This document shows, in pieces, positions 22,953 to 34,500 of a DNA stretch of 64,000 nt. The notes below the pieces were generated by a model. That model was given only the letters and a program-made list of their open reading frames with translations, ran no database searches and was not told where the DNA came from. The stretch lies in assembly GCA_030015575.1 (NCBI GenBank), contig JASDDO010000001.1, forward strand, positions 320,077,595-320,141,594. The letters run 5' to 3'. Both the position numbers and the translations under genes were made by a program. The stretch comes from Agapanthus africanus (Eukaryota > Streptophyta > Magnoliopsida > Asparagales > Amaryllidaceae). Position 1 is the stretch's first letter; the number at the start of each line of letters is the position of its first letter.

Positions 22953-23215
22953 CAGTTCTTGCTTTGCACAACGGTATATATGATATATCCTGCACCTTAT
23001 TCGATGAGGAAAGGGCCGATGATCCCTTCACCGGGAGTGACCCCTTTAGCGATAACTGGCAGATGCTACAACCCTCGGTTTGTCTTTTTGGTTGCTTCTA
23101 TAGTTTCAGCTTTGCACAGTGATATATATATGATATATCCCGCACCTCATTCGACGAGGAAAGGACCGACGATCCCTTCACCGGGAGTGACTCCTTTAGC
23201 AAAACTAGGAAAGCC
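22953..23215 (+). repeat. Duplicated leader module, El-3
   Basis: Units about 150 bp apart share CTTTGCAC, TATATGATATATCC, GAGGAAAGG and CCCTTCACCGGGAGTGAC. Confidence 0.85.
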
Positions 23216-23340
23216 TCAAAAGCACTCCATTTTAAAATCATTTGATTCTACAACGATATCAAGTTCATTACGCAATAGGTTTTCAGAAAAACCTGTCGTA
23301 GCCTTCCGTCATTTCAGATAAGTCCTGTTTAGTATTCGTG

Positions 23341-23549
23341 CTGCGTTTGTTGACCTTGTCAAGGCGCAGTGTGCGGTAGCTAACCAGTATTTATCTGCTT
23401 ATGCATATGATGCAGATTGGGTTAGGGTAGTCGTGCGGCCTTGCTGACCTTGTCAAGGGTCGTGCGGGTGGGTTTGATTCAATCAAGAAATGACGGGTTG
23501 AACTTGACTTGCGGTCTATTGTTTGTTGACCTTGTCAAGATCATAGATC
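23341..23549 (+). other. Triple stem-loop block, El-3 (loop CTT x3)
   Basis: Hairpins at 23341..23369 (stem CTGCG/CGCAG), 23435..23464 (GCGGCC/GGTCGT) and 23513..23549 (GGTCTAT/ATAGATC). Each carries YTGAC-CTT-GTCAA. Confidence 0.82.
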
Positions 23550-23762
23550 GTTCGGGGCAAAATATTATCGGGAATTTCAAGTGTTGAAATTTGCAATGAG
23601 ATTGCATACCTTCTATGAGATAGTTGGATCCCGATACCCGCTGTGAGTAAGAGTTACTCCTGGGAGAGTTTTACACATTGCAACTAGCCGATCAAGTAGG
23701 TATCTAGAAAGGTGTCAACGGGGTTACGCCTCTGGGAAAACGAGCTTTACATTAATAAGGTT

Positions 23763-23776
23763 CGTGCGAAAGCACG
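23763..23776 (+). other. GAAA-tetraloop hairpin, El-3
   Basis: CGTGC-GAAA-GCACG, a 5-bp stem closed by a GNRA loop. Also at 36682 (El-5) and 59152 (El-7), with a shorter-stem version in El-1 (50715..50734). Confidence 0.75.
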
Positions 23777-23959
23777 GGGGACCTCCCTCAAAGTACCGAC
23801 ACTGGCCTGGCTGAAAGATTGGCGAACCTATAGCGTGTAATTAATCCCGGCTAGTCTTTCCTTTTAGGGTTTGAAGGAAGATTTGATAAAAAATAGTGGG
23901 AGCCATCCTGATTAGATAAAATAATAACCAATCTGATCTTGCAAGAGCATACGCTGAGT

Positions 23960-23981
23960 GTTTTCTTCTCTCTCTCTCCAG
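23960..23981 (+). promoter_or_regulatory. Polypyrimidine tract plus CAG, 3' splice-site-like, El-3
   Basis: TTTTCTTCTCTCTCTCTC followed by CAGGTAGCGACC, just before the gag-start remnant TTGACCGAACCCGC. Confidence 0.5.
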
Positions 23982-26774
23982 GTAGCGACCATATCACGCC
24001 TTAATCAAGATAATAATACGGATATTTGACCGAACCCGCTTGTTATACTGAGCTGAGGAACGTTGGTCCCGCTCCAACTTATTATTGTTATAAGACAGAG
24101 CAAGAAATAGGGGAATACCAGATTTCCCGTGCCGCCCAAACGAAGAGAGTGCATGCCGATGCATCATCTTCGGGTGTGTTCATTATACAGAACTGTTTCT
24201 CAGTATCCTTTACGTCCTGAGTATTTGATACCGGATCAGGATCCCAGATATGTAATAAGTTACATGGGCTACAGAAAGGTAGAGAACTGAGAACGGGTGA
24301 TAAGTTTCATTAGACAGAAAACGGGGCAAGTGTTGCAGCCAAGTCTGTTGGTAACTGTCACCCTGTATTACCAATACATTAATTCTGAACGAATGTTATT
24401 AGATACCGAACATGATATACAAAATCATGTCAGTCTCTTTATTAATAAAGAAAGGATATAATTTTGTATTGTTGGATAATGTTTTGAACATTTCCTATAT
24501 CAAAAGTTGATCGGTTCAGACACGTTATCTAAAAGCATTGATGTTCTAAATCGAACTACAGTTCCTAGTATACAGAACACACACAAGAGGAAGAGTTCAG
24601 AAATGAACGGATCCTTCTTGAGGTATTGTAGACTAGGTCATATCAATGCGACCCGACTAGCTAAGTTGCACATAGATGCATATTCAAATCTGTTTGAATT
24701 TACATCTTGCGAAAACTTGCCAGTCATGTCACAAAGATAACATGACCATAGCTCCGTTTAATGGAAATAGAGAAAGAGTTAGTGAACTCTTGGGACTGAT
24801 ACATGATGTTGTATGTAAGGTCCCCTATCTACAAATGCCAGGACTGGTTCTTTATACTTTATTACGTTCTCTGATGATCTTTCAAGATTCAGACATATGT
24901 TCCTGTTGAAACACAAGTCAGAACCTTTTGAGGTATTCACAGAATATAAGTTAGAAGTAGAGAACCAATAAGGGTATAAGTATTATGTCCTTTGATGAGA
25001 TCAAGGAGGAGAATACTTGTGCACAGAATTCCTGAACTATTCTAAAGGAGAATGAGATTCTCTCTCAGCATTACTCCTTCGTATACACCATAGCACGATG
25101 GTATATCGGGGCGGAGCAGTTGCACCCTATTCGATATGGTGCGCTCTATGATGAGTACTACTGACTTACCTGTTTCCTTTTGGGAGTTATGCGCTTCAGA
25201 AGCTGCATACCTATTAAATAGGGTTCGAATCAGATCACAGCCTACCACTCCATATGAGATATGGTATGGGAAGAGCCCATGTCTTAAGCTAGTTAAGATT
25301 TGGGGTTGTCCGGCCTATGTCTAAAAGCAAAATCGGGACAAGCTCGAGGCAAAGTCAGTTATGTAGAACTGGAAAGGTTCCAGCTATACAAACTGCAGCT
25401 GAAGATTTGGTAGAACCAAAGGATTCAATAGTAACCAACGAACCTCAGCCTCTCCGCCGATCTAGTAGGGTTCCTCACCCACCTGAGAGCTACTTCGGTT
25501 TCTCTATGACAGTGGGAGCGAGATTTGCATCATGAGATGATGACCCAACTAGTTTCGAGCTGGCCATCAGGAGTAAGACTCTACGAGAATGGCTGGATGC
25601 TTAGCGATCTGAGATGGAATCCATGTACACCAGCAAAGTATGGACTTTGGTTGCTATATGTGAAGGGTTAAATCCCCATCAGGAGCAAGTATATCTTGAG
25701 AAGATTACTTGGTGTACTTGGAAAAGTTGAGACTTTCAAAGCTAGACTTGTTAAAGGTTTGCATCATTGACCAGGTATGGATTTTGTTGAAACCTTTTCT
25801 AAGTAGCTATGCTTAAGTCCATCCAGATCCTACTTGCCACGGCTACATACCATGACTACGATATCTGGTGGTTTGGTGTCATGACTGCTTTTCTAAAATG
25901 ATGTTTCAGAAAAAAGTGTCTATAAGTACACAGCCAGAGGGCTTCGTAGACAGTGGGAGCAGCGGAAACGTGTACAAGATGTTTTATGTGATAAAGCAGG
26001 CATCGCGGAGTTGGAACGTCTGTTTTGATGTGGTAGTCAAAGAGTTTGACTTCATCAAAATGGTAGATGAACCTCGTATATACAAAAAGGTAGTAGGGAG
26101 TATGGTGGTGATCCTCGTAGAGTACGTGGATGACATACTCATGATAGGAAAGGAGTTTCCTATGCTACGCTCGGTCAATCTCCACTTATCACAATGATTC
26201 TCCATATAGGATCAAAGTGATACCTCCTAAATCCTGGGTTTTGGATCTATGAGATAGATCTAATTGGATGTTAGGATTCTCACTAGTTGTAGTGAGATGG
26301 TATCAATTGATCCTGGGGAAAATCACTAGAAAGGTTCCAGGGTGATAACGACGACTGAATGTCAGTCACAGGCATTGTCTTTACCCTTAGTAAACGGATG
26401 GTATGTTGGAAGAGTTCTAAGCTAGATACCGTGGCTTACTAGACGATAAAGGCTGGATACATCGCTACTTAAGATGCTACCAAAGAGGCAGTCTGGATGT
26501 ATAGTAGTTCATGAGATGAACATCGTTCCTCCCATTGTGAGACAATGGAGTTGTGGCTTATGTCTAGGAACGTCCGTCCCATCAGTGATCCAGACATATT
26601 CTGAGGCAGTATCACCTGATCATGGAGATGCTTGATCTCCAAAGAGATCGAGGTTAGGAGAGCAGACTCAGAGGATAACACGGCGGATCCACTCACGAAG
26701 GCCTATTCCCAGAGAGAGACTTTTATGGGATGGTTGAGTATGAGATACTACAACCACTGCTACAGATGGCCCTA
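23982..26774 (+). pseudogene. El-3 pol remnant: protease, integrase, RT, RNase H pieces
   Basis: Fragments in all frames align in order with the El-5 polyprotein: the protease-side stretch near 24180..24260, the zinc-binding region near 24610..24740, integrase core pieces near 24800..25330, the linker PQPLRRSSRVPHPPE near 25440, RT pieces including QASRSWN and YVDDILMIG near 25980..26160, and RNase H pieces up to 26700. No gag domain apart from the start remnant. Broken, with dozens of breaks. The El-7 remnant is its close sister and shares much of the same decay pattern. Confidence 0.9.
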
Positions 26775-26788
26775 GTGCAAGTGGGAGA
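26775..26788 (+). other. Polypurine tract, El-3
   Basis: GTGCAAGTGGGAGA one base before the 3' LTR. Confidence 0.95.
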
Positions 26789-26789
26789 T

Positions 26790-29008
26790 TGTTAGTTATA
26801 TGTATGCCCTAGAGGCCATTACTATACATAGGATGTATATTGTAGTGGATGCTTGGACATATATAGGGAGGACTTTCTTGCTCGACATGATAGTATGCTA
26901 TCTGGTTGCTCTTTACCTTAACGTGTACACGGATTGTCTCTCTGTTACATGTTGGTAAAGCCCTTAGGATGTGTACTTGACTACCTGGACTATGATGTGG
27001 ATCATACTAGTGGGGACATGGTAGTCTATAAGTACATCCTTCAAGGTCCCTAGTCGTGGGTATATCGAGACGGGGCATCGATATACCAGAGTAGACTAGC
27101 GTATACCTTCTCGACCCATACAGATGGGCGATGGATGATCCCATATCCATTGGTGTTTGACATCAGAGATGATATACGGGTGCTCAGTGGAGACTGGGTA
27201 CACTGGACGGACTCGCCGAGAACTCCCAGATGGTATTATACCTTACGTCAGATGGCAGTTCTCTGGTGACACTGGTACAGAGTAGTCTGTTGACCCGAGA
27301 TCGTCATAGAGTCTTGTGTGATTCCCACTGTGCTTTGATTTCCACCTTACCACGTCCAAGAGGGCGTGCAAAATGGTGGTTTTTGGGTACAGTCCCGAAT
27401 CACATGGAGGCAATGAGCAATAGGAGGGGATTCGTCTCTCCCGGTATAGGGAGTTGATGTTGCGCTGTGTTCGATTGGCTATAACCGGAAATCTCTGGCC
27501 AGGGTTGCTGAGATTTACTGGTAAGTGTTACCAGTAGTTTCTCGAACTGTTATAGACCTCATATTGACACGACTTATCGAGTTATTGGGGTCTGACGTTT
27601 ACCACCCCTAGGCGAGATATGCGACATATCAGACGACGAGACCGGACTGTACGGTAAGTGTTACTGGTTGGATTCACAGGAGTGTGAGCGGGCTTGCTCG
27701 TCGATCTTCTGATCGCTCAATACCCGGGTGGCCGTTACGTTTAGCAGACCGCTTGCGGCTTGTGGGTGCTTGATATGATCATCACCTGCTGCCGGCGTAT
27801 TGACGAGTCTTTAGAGTCCTACACAGAGGTTTCCTGGCTCAAGCGAAACGAAATAGGAGCGCATATGAGATGTGCGGGACCGAGAATAATACCAGTATGT
27901 GATACTGGATTCTATTCTCGCGATTTGTATCATCGGCAGGTTATATGTGATATAGCCGGGTTACCGAATCAAGTGTTGATTCGATACATTGATACACTTG
28001 ATACTGGTCGGTTATATGCGATATGACCGGATCATTAAATCAAGTGTTGATTTAATGATTTAATGCATAATTGTATATTTGATATATTGCTTTGCATTAA
28101 CTAGTATTGGTTCACTTAAAATGGATTTTCTCACTTGAATGTGCACATTGTATATATGATATAGTTTTGTGCACTAGTTTGTATCGTGTTTAATGATACA
28201 TGCACACTTGGGTGTATGTTTGTATTAAACCATGGTTAGTTAATGGTTAGGGTTTCATTTTCTTTATTTGCTTATTCATTTATTTATTTATTCATTTGAG
28301 AAAGAAATAAAATGGTGGCTAACTTTGGATTTTCAATGAAGCTTCATGAAGCTTTGAATAGTTTGACCATTTTGTTTCTTTCCTTAACCCTAAACATTAA
28401 CTTGAACCATAGTTTATTCTCTACACTTGTTAACTTCACCATGGTTGCTAATATGATAAGAATGACTTTATTTTTCCTTATAAAAATTATTCTGATCATA
28501 TTCTTTTTCTTCTTCTTCTTCAAAAAGATGAAGAAAACCTTTTGCTACCATTAATGGCAACTTGATGAAATGAGTGAGAAATCCAATTCTAAAGTGAACC
28601 CACTTCCTATTTCTTCATCCTCTACCACTTGCCAAGTAGTATAGGGTGTTTTCTTCACAAGTTTCATGACTTGGTGAAGTTGGAGTTTGATCTTGAGTTG
28701 CCTCGACGTAGATCATCTTCGGCATCGAAGTCGGCGACCTAGCCCGGTCTTTTCTCCGATGAAACCACCGTGAGAGTCTTGGATTCCGATATGGACAGCG
28801 AGGGGACTTCATCACGGAGCTATGGAGGTGGAGGACCGGATCTACAAAGGTTGTATTTCCGTTCACTTAGTTAAGTTGTTAACTAGTTGCATGTTTCGCC
28901 TAAACTCTAGTTAACGATCCGTATTAGGGTCTCTCGGCACTTGTAAATTTTGAAATTGGCATGGTTGATGCCTTGTGCGACCTCATTAGTGTGCCTAGGA
29001 ACCCTACA
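26790..29008 (+). repeat. 3' LTR of El-3 (2219 bp)
   Basis: Same length as 8469..10687, about 98.8% identical by eye. Followed by TGGGACTCTAAAG, the resumption of the El-2 LTR. Confidence 0.95.
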
Positions 29009-30030
29009 TGGGACTCTAAAGACTCGTCAATACTTTGGCTGTGGATTTAACCACTAGCACGTTAGAGGTATTAGCCGTACGTAACGGGCTACCAAGTATT
29101 GACCAAAAGGGAGGTCGATGAGCGAACTCATCCTGACACCCTACTGAGCCTGTCAGTGACAATATCCGTACAGTACGGTCTGTTCGTCTATGAGTATCGG
29201 ATGGCGGGCCTGGGGGATTGGTAAAAGTCAGACTCCTAAAAGCGGTACAAGTCGTGTCGGAGTGTAGCCCAGAACACCCTGAGATACTACTGGAATACCT
29301 ACCAGTAAATCTCCTGTCTCGGCCGAGGGCTTTGTGTAATGGCTCTCCTAGACACAGCGTGACCTCACCCCCAATACCGGGAGAGACGAACCTCTGCTGA
29401 TCCGCTCACTGCCTCCATGTGGCTCGGGACAGTACCCAACTAAAACCTGTTTGCACGACTCCTTTGAGCCGTGGTAGGGTAATAATCAAAGCAAAGTGGG
29501 AACTCACACGAGACAAATGACGATCTCAGGTCGATGAACTAACCTGTACACATGTCACCAGGGAACTGCTATCTGACGTCTGGTATAATCCCGACTAGCA
29601 TGTTCCCGGCGAGTCCTGTCCGGTGTACTCATAACCCAATGAGCACCTGTATACATCTTAGGTGAACCAACTGACACCAGTGGCTTGTGAGACTGGCCAC
29701 CGCCCCTCGTCGGGGTCTCGACTGTATACACTAGTCTACTCTGGAGTATCGATGCCCTGTCTCGAAACTCCCTCGACTAAGTACCTTTTAAGGATGTGCT
29801 TATAGACCCCAGCTCCCACGTATATGATCGCCGTCAAGTAAGAATCCTAAGGGCTCTATCAACGCGCAATCACGTGTAGGTCACCTGAAACAGTACACGA
29901 TGATAAAGATAAACCAGATAGCATACTATCATCTTGAGTAAGACTATTCTAACGGTGTAGGTCCTCTCTCAATCATTGCAATCACGTGCCTATGATCCAA
30001 TAATTGACTCTGAGGGCACTATATCCAACA
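29009..30030 (-). repeat. 3' LTR of El-2, second segment
   Basis: Continues 7489..8468 and matches 47083..48129 of the 5' LTR. Ends CACTATATCCAACA against the PPT. Confidence 0.93.
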
Positions 30031-30045
30031 ATCTCCCACTTGCAC
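30031..30045 (-). other. Polypurine tract, El-2
   Basis: ATCTCCCACTTGCAC directly beside the LTR. Confidence 0.95.
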
Positions 30046-31825
30046 TCAAGGCTAATTATTGCGATGTCGCATACTCACAGCCTGTGTGATACCGAACACC
30101 CAACTCCTCCACTAATCAGTCTCACAAAACCCGTTTGCGAAACTAATGCGTTCGAGGAATAGCCTCAGTGAGTGGATCCGCTCTAATGTTTCTATCTATG
30201 TCTCTCTTTATCTCAAGTTCGCGGAGAAAACCATCTCCCGAAATGAGCAATACCTGTCTTAGAATGTGTCTGGATATCTGATGGGACCTAGTTCATAAAT
30301 GAACTCCAAATCCAAACTTCTTAGACTGTATCGTCAACTGAACTTAATCAGTATCCTGCGCCATGCCTCCCTCAGTATCCGCCTGGACCACCTGTCCAAA
30401 ATACTGCCTCTCGTCAGAGGGAAAATTATAACTCTGACAGACACTTTGTCATCCAGGTCACCTTGGAAGCCTGGAGTGATAACTGTCTCCCGAAGGAGGA
30501 TGCCGTCATCATATCCCTAGAACATCAACTTATGTTCTAAAACTGCTTCCGAACGTTTCTCCAGGATAGGATCAATATCACCTTATTGCATCTAGTGCAA
30601 AAACAACATCTATATCCTATATGGAGAAACCACTGTATGACAACCAAAGTATAATCGATCGTAGTATAGGAATTTCACTTCCTACTCTGTGTATGTCATC
30701 CTAATATCAGGACATCACACCCTACTACCTTCTTAACAGATCCATCCCCTATTCTGATGAAGTCAAACCTATGACTGTGACATCAGAAATAGATGATCTA
30801 CCTCTGCTATATCTACTTTAGTCTATAAATAGACATAAGCCACTTGTCCACTATGCTTCCGCTGCTCCCACTGACTACGACAACCCTCTGGCAGAGTCAT
30901 ATAGACATACACTTCTAAAGCTAGTTTAGAACGACGCTATACTCATCCTCCTGCCGGGTCTCACGGTCTGGAACAACAGCAATGGCAAGCCTGGGTAAAC
31001 AAGAACCTCCCTGTCACCATCCTTGAGGCTACCGGAGTACCTCTCGGGTGCCTGAGGTTACCCATCATGTCTGCGGAGTGGCCAATGGAATGTCAATCCA
31101 GATTGAATCTTTAGGTTCTTATCCAATTTTCAGTAATCGTTTGCGGTTCTGGAATCACTTCCAGTTCTACCATACTCCCACTACTGTTTTCTGAAAAAAA
31201 ATCCATTTTTATTAAAACTGTGGCGAGTCAAGAACAATATCACTATTGATCTTCCAGATGGTAGAAAGTCAACCCTCGTCATAGCCTGAGTTAACCCACA
31301 AACAGCCATTACAGAAACGTGCCTTGAGTTACCAGAGTCTGGTTTTAAGCATAAGCCGGACAACTCCCCGTACCTTAACATCGTTAAGATATGAACTGTT
31401 CTATATCCAATATAGAAACAGAGGCACTAATTTAATTGGAACCAGATTCAAATCATGCAGCTGTCTCCAGTGCATGTCAACTAAATGGAGAGAAGCCGAT
31501 CAGCATTACTCAACTTAAGAATACATCCAGATATGAGTAACCTGAAAGAGAAGCAAGTTCTCTTAATTATTACTATCAACTGAATACCATTCACAAGTAT
31601 CTACATCTTCGATCACCTTGAAGAATCCCGATACTTGCAACATCTGGTTCTCTACTTTACTCTTATACCTATAACTTCTCAAAACTTGGACCCTGTGTTT
31701 CTACGAAACACCTGTCTAAAAACTAGAGAAGTCATAAGTAAACCGAATATAGTACGAGAACCAACCCCTCTGTCCTAATGGACATTGGACAACCTACAAT
31801 ACTCAGTATAAGTCCCTTGAGTCTA
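30046..31825 (-). pseudogene. Decayed pol-derived region of El-2, first segment
   Basis: Closely parallel to 13451..15440 of El-4 with small and medium indels, and more distantly to El-1 RT/RNase H. No open frame of note. Recognisable nucleotide blocks: the RNase H side near 30160..30300, CTATAAATAGACATAAGCC near 30824, the linker near 31140..31190. It stops at the El-5 insertion and resumes at 42408. Broken throughout. Confidence 0.75.
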
Positions 31826-31830
31826 ATAAC
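31826..31830. other. Target-site duplication ATAAC, left copy, El-5
   Basis: ATAAC here and at 42403..42407. El-4 has the empty site (GAGTCTAACAACTC near 15438). Confidence 0.95.
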
Positions 31831-34048
31831 TGTTAGTTGTATGTATGCCCTAGAGGCCAGTATTGTACAGATGTTGTATATTATATTGGATGGTTGGACA
31901 TATATAGAGATGACTTTCTTGCTCGATATGATAGTATGCTATCTGGTTACTCTTTATCTTAACATGTACACTAGTCTCTTTAAACTGTCTTATGGTTACA
32001 TGTTGGTAAAGCCCTTAGGATGTGTACTTGACTACCTGGACTATGATGCAGATCATACTAGTGGGGACATGGTAGTCCATAAGTACATCCTTCAAGGTCC
32101 CTAGTCGTGGGTGTATCGAGACGGGGTATCGATATACCAGAGTAGACTAGCGTATACGCTTCTCGACCCATGAGATGGGCGATGGATGATCCCATATCCA
32201 TTGGTGTTTGACATCAGAGATGGTGTACGGGTGCTCAGTGGAGACTGGGTACACTGGACGGACTCGCCGAGAACTCCCAGATGGTATTATACCTCACGTC
32301 AGATGGCAGTTCTCAGGTGACACTTGTACAGGTTAGTCTGTAGACCCGAGATCGTCATAGAGCCTTGTGTGATTCCCACTGTGCTTTGATCTCCACCTTA
32401 CCACGTCCATGAGGGCGTGCAAAACGGTGGTCTTTGGGTACAGTCCCGAGTCACATGGAGGCAATGAGCGATAGGAGGGGTTTCGTCTCTCCCGGTATTG
32501 GGGGTTGATGTTGCGCTGTGCTCGATTGGCCGTAACAGGGAAGTCCCTGGCCAGGGCTGATCAGAGATTTGCTGTTAAGTGTTACCAGTAGTTTCTCGAC
32601 CCGTTATGAGCCTCACATCGGCACGACTTATCGGTTATTGGGGTCTGACGTTCACCACTCTTAGACTTGATATGCGACGTATCAGACGAACAGACCGGAC
32701 TGTACGGTAAGTGTTACTGGTTGGATTCACAGGAGTATGAGCGGGCTAGCTCGTCGATCTTTTGATCGCTCAATACCCGGATGGCCGTTACGTTTAGCAG
32801 ACGGGTTGCGGCTTGTGGGTGCTTGATGTGATCATCATCTGCTACCGGCGTATTGACGAGTCTTTAGAGTCCTACACAGAGGTTTCCTGGCTCAAGTGAA
32901 ACGAAATAGGAGCGCATATGAGATATGTGCGGGAGCGAGAATAATGCGTGTATGTGATACCGCATTTCATTCTCGCAATAAATGTTTCGATTGGTTATAT
33001 TCGATATGACCTAGTTATCGAATCATTGATTCGATAAATCGATACATAGGATACTAGTCGGTTATATGCGATATGACTGGATCGTTAAATCAAGTGTTGA
33101 TTTAATGATTTAATGTATAATTATATATTTGATATATTACTTTGCATTAACTAGTATTGGTTCACTTTATATGGATTTTCTCACTTGATGTGCAAGAAGT
33201 ATATGTGATATACTTTTGTGCACATATTTGTATCATGTTTGATGATACTTGATTATTTTGTTAAGTGTAAAGAATTAAAACCATGGTTACTTGATAATTA
33301 GGGTTTTGCATATTCATTTATTTATTTATTTGTTCATTTATTTATTTGGAAATGATTTGATAAGAATGGTGGCTTTCTTTGTCTTTTAGTTGAAGCTTCA
33401 TGAAGCTTTGACTTCTTAACCATTCTTGTCATCATGCTTAACCCTAACCCATCCATTAACCATGGTCTATTCTCTACACTTAACCCAAGTTAGAATTATG
33501 ATAAGTATTCTTTTTCTTTTCATTTTAAAAGGACTTATCAAAAACTATCTTCTTCTTCTTCTTCATCTTGAAGATAGAAACCTTGATGCCATTAATGGCA
33601 ACTTGAGTTCTAGTGAGAGAAATCCAATTCTAAAGTGAACCCACCTCCTATTTCTTCACCCTCTACCTCTTGCCAAGTTGTTTTGGGTGTTTTCTTCACA
33701 AGTTTCACAAGTTTGTGAAGTCGGAGCTTGAACTTGCGATGCCTCGAGGTAGATCGTCTTTGACACAAAGCCGACGACCTAGCTTGCCCGTTTCTCCGAT
33801 GAAGCCAACGTTCGAGTTTGGGAATCGAGATGGACAGCGAGAGGATGCCTTCGTGGAGCCAAGGAAGAGGGTAACCGGATCTACAAAGGTTGTAGCATCT
33901 AACCTTTAGTTAATATGTTAACTAGTTTAGTTTTTCGCCTAGAATTCTAGTCTAAGATCCGTGTTAGGGTTTCTCGGCACCATAATTTTTGTAAAATGGC
34001 ATGTTCGATGCCTTGTGAGACCTCTATAGGGTGCCTAGGAACCCTACA
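31831..34048 (+). repeat. 5' LTR of El-5 (2218 bp)
   Basis: TGTTAGTTGTATGTATGCCC to GGAACCCTACA. It has the GAGAAT...ATTCTC hairpin (32937..32974), TATAT/GATATA dyads from about 32995 to 33207, a near-perfect palindrome TATCGAATCATTGATTCGATA near 33017 split by ATTG, and an (ATTT)n stretch near 33317..33351. Confidence 0.96.
32937..32974 (+). other. LTR hairpin GAGAAT...ATTCTC, El-5
   Basis: The stem AATGCG/CGCATT sits next to GTAT-GTG-ATAC. Its counterpart in the 3' LTR is at 41291..41328. Confidence 0.7.
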
Positions 34049-34049
34049 G

Positions 34050-34061
34050 TGGTATCAGAGC
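34050..34061 (+). other. Primer binding site, El-5 (tRNA-iMet)
   Basis: TGGTATCAGAGC one base after the LTR, a perfect 12-base complement of the initiator-Met tRNA 3' end. Confidence 0.97.
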
Positions 34062-34252
34062 CTAGCTAGAGCCTTAGGCGAAGTCTAGACGGAGTTTGAA
34101 ACCCGGACGAACCAAAAACCCAACCCCAAAATAGCTCTCTGGAAATTTTTCAAATTTGTGGTTTTTTGTCAATTAAAAATGCTTAAAAAATTCAGCAATA
34201 AAATCTAAGAATTACTGTACAAAACATTTCCAGTGAACAGTACAAAGTGCGG

Positions 34253-34291
34253 CGGAACCGCGGCAGAAGCTAGGCTTCTGCGGCGGTTCCG
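34253..34291 (+). other. GC-rich leader hairpin, El-5
   Basis: CGGAACCGC-G-GCAGAAGC, loop TAG, GCTTCTGC-G-GCGGTTCCG. Seventeen paired positions with a single symmetrical G/G mismatch. Confidence 0.88.
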
Positions 34292-34492
34292 CGGCTAAAT
34301 AGTGACGTCAGCCCTTGGTTTTTGCACAGTAATTCCTGATTAATTGTTCTGAGTTTTCTGGGAATTTTAATTTGACTCCAGAGTTGAGTATTCTGGGATT
34401 GTATAGGGAATCGACGATTCGATCGGATTATCGAACTTTGTCTATGTGTTTTCCGGATAATTTTTTTGAATATGTTAAAAAGTTCGACCGGA

Positions 34493-34500
34493 TATAAATA
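34493..34500 (+). promoter_or_regulatory. TATA-like box downstream of the PBS, El-5
   Basis: TATAAATA in GACCGGATATAAATACCC, shared by the three group II elements only. Confidence 0.35.

Larger units (their letters stand above)
21364..23959 (+). other. Leader of El-3, part after El-4
   Basis: About 2.6 kb, no credible coding frame. In order: a block of about 280 bp shared only with El-7 (21719..21998), a long hairpin with arms GGAGACC/GGGTCTCC and ACTCGA/TCGAGT (22471..22505), the CGTTAG/CTAACG hairpin near 22768, the duplicated module (22953..23215), the triple stem-loop block (23341..23549) and the GAAA hairpin (23763..23776). Confidence 0.78.
8469..29008 (+). mobile_element. El-3: group II copia element carrying El-4 in its leader
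   Basis: Plus-strand element inserted in the 3' LTR of El-2. Parts: 5' LTR 8469..10687, PBS, leader (10688..11204 and 21364..23959, split by El-4), pol remnant (23982..26774), PPT, 3' LTR 26790..29008. Both LTRs are 2219 bp with TG...CA ends and about 27 differences by eye (1.2%, roughly 0.5 million years at an assumed 1.3e-8). It has no gag beyond a short N-terminal remnant. Broken, with dozens of breaks in pol, more than its LTR age suggests, so it was probably already decayed when copied. Confidence 0.93.

Noticed and set aside
23341-23549. CRISPR-like short repeats with regular spacing
   Set aside because: Three inverted-repeat units with unrelated flanks in a plant retroelement leader; no repeat-spacer array and no cas genes.
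33317-33351. (ATTT)n and CTT-run microsatellites in LTRs
   Set aside because: Short, imperfect and part of the LTR sequence; not treated as separate features.
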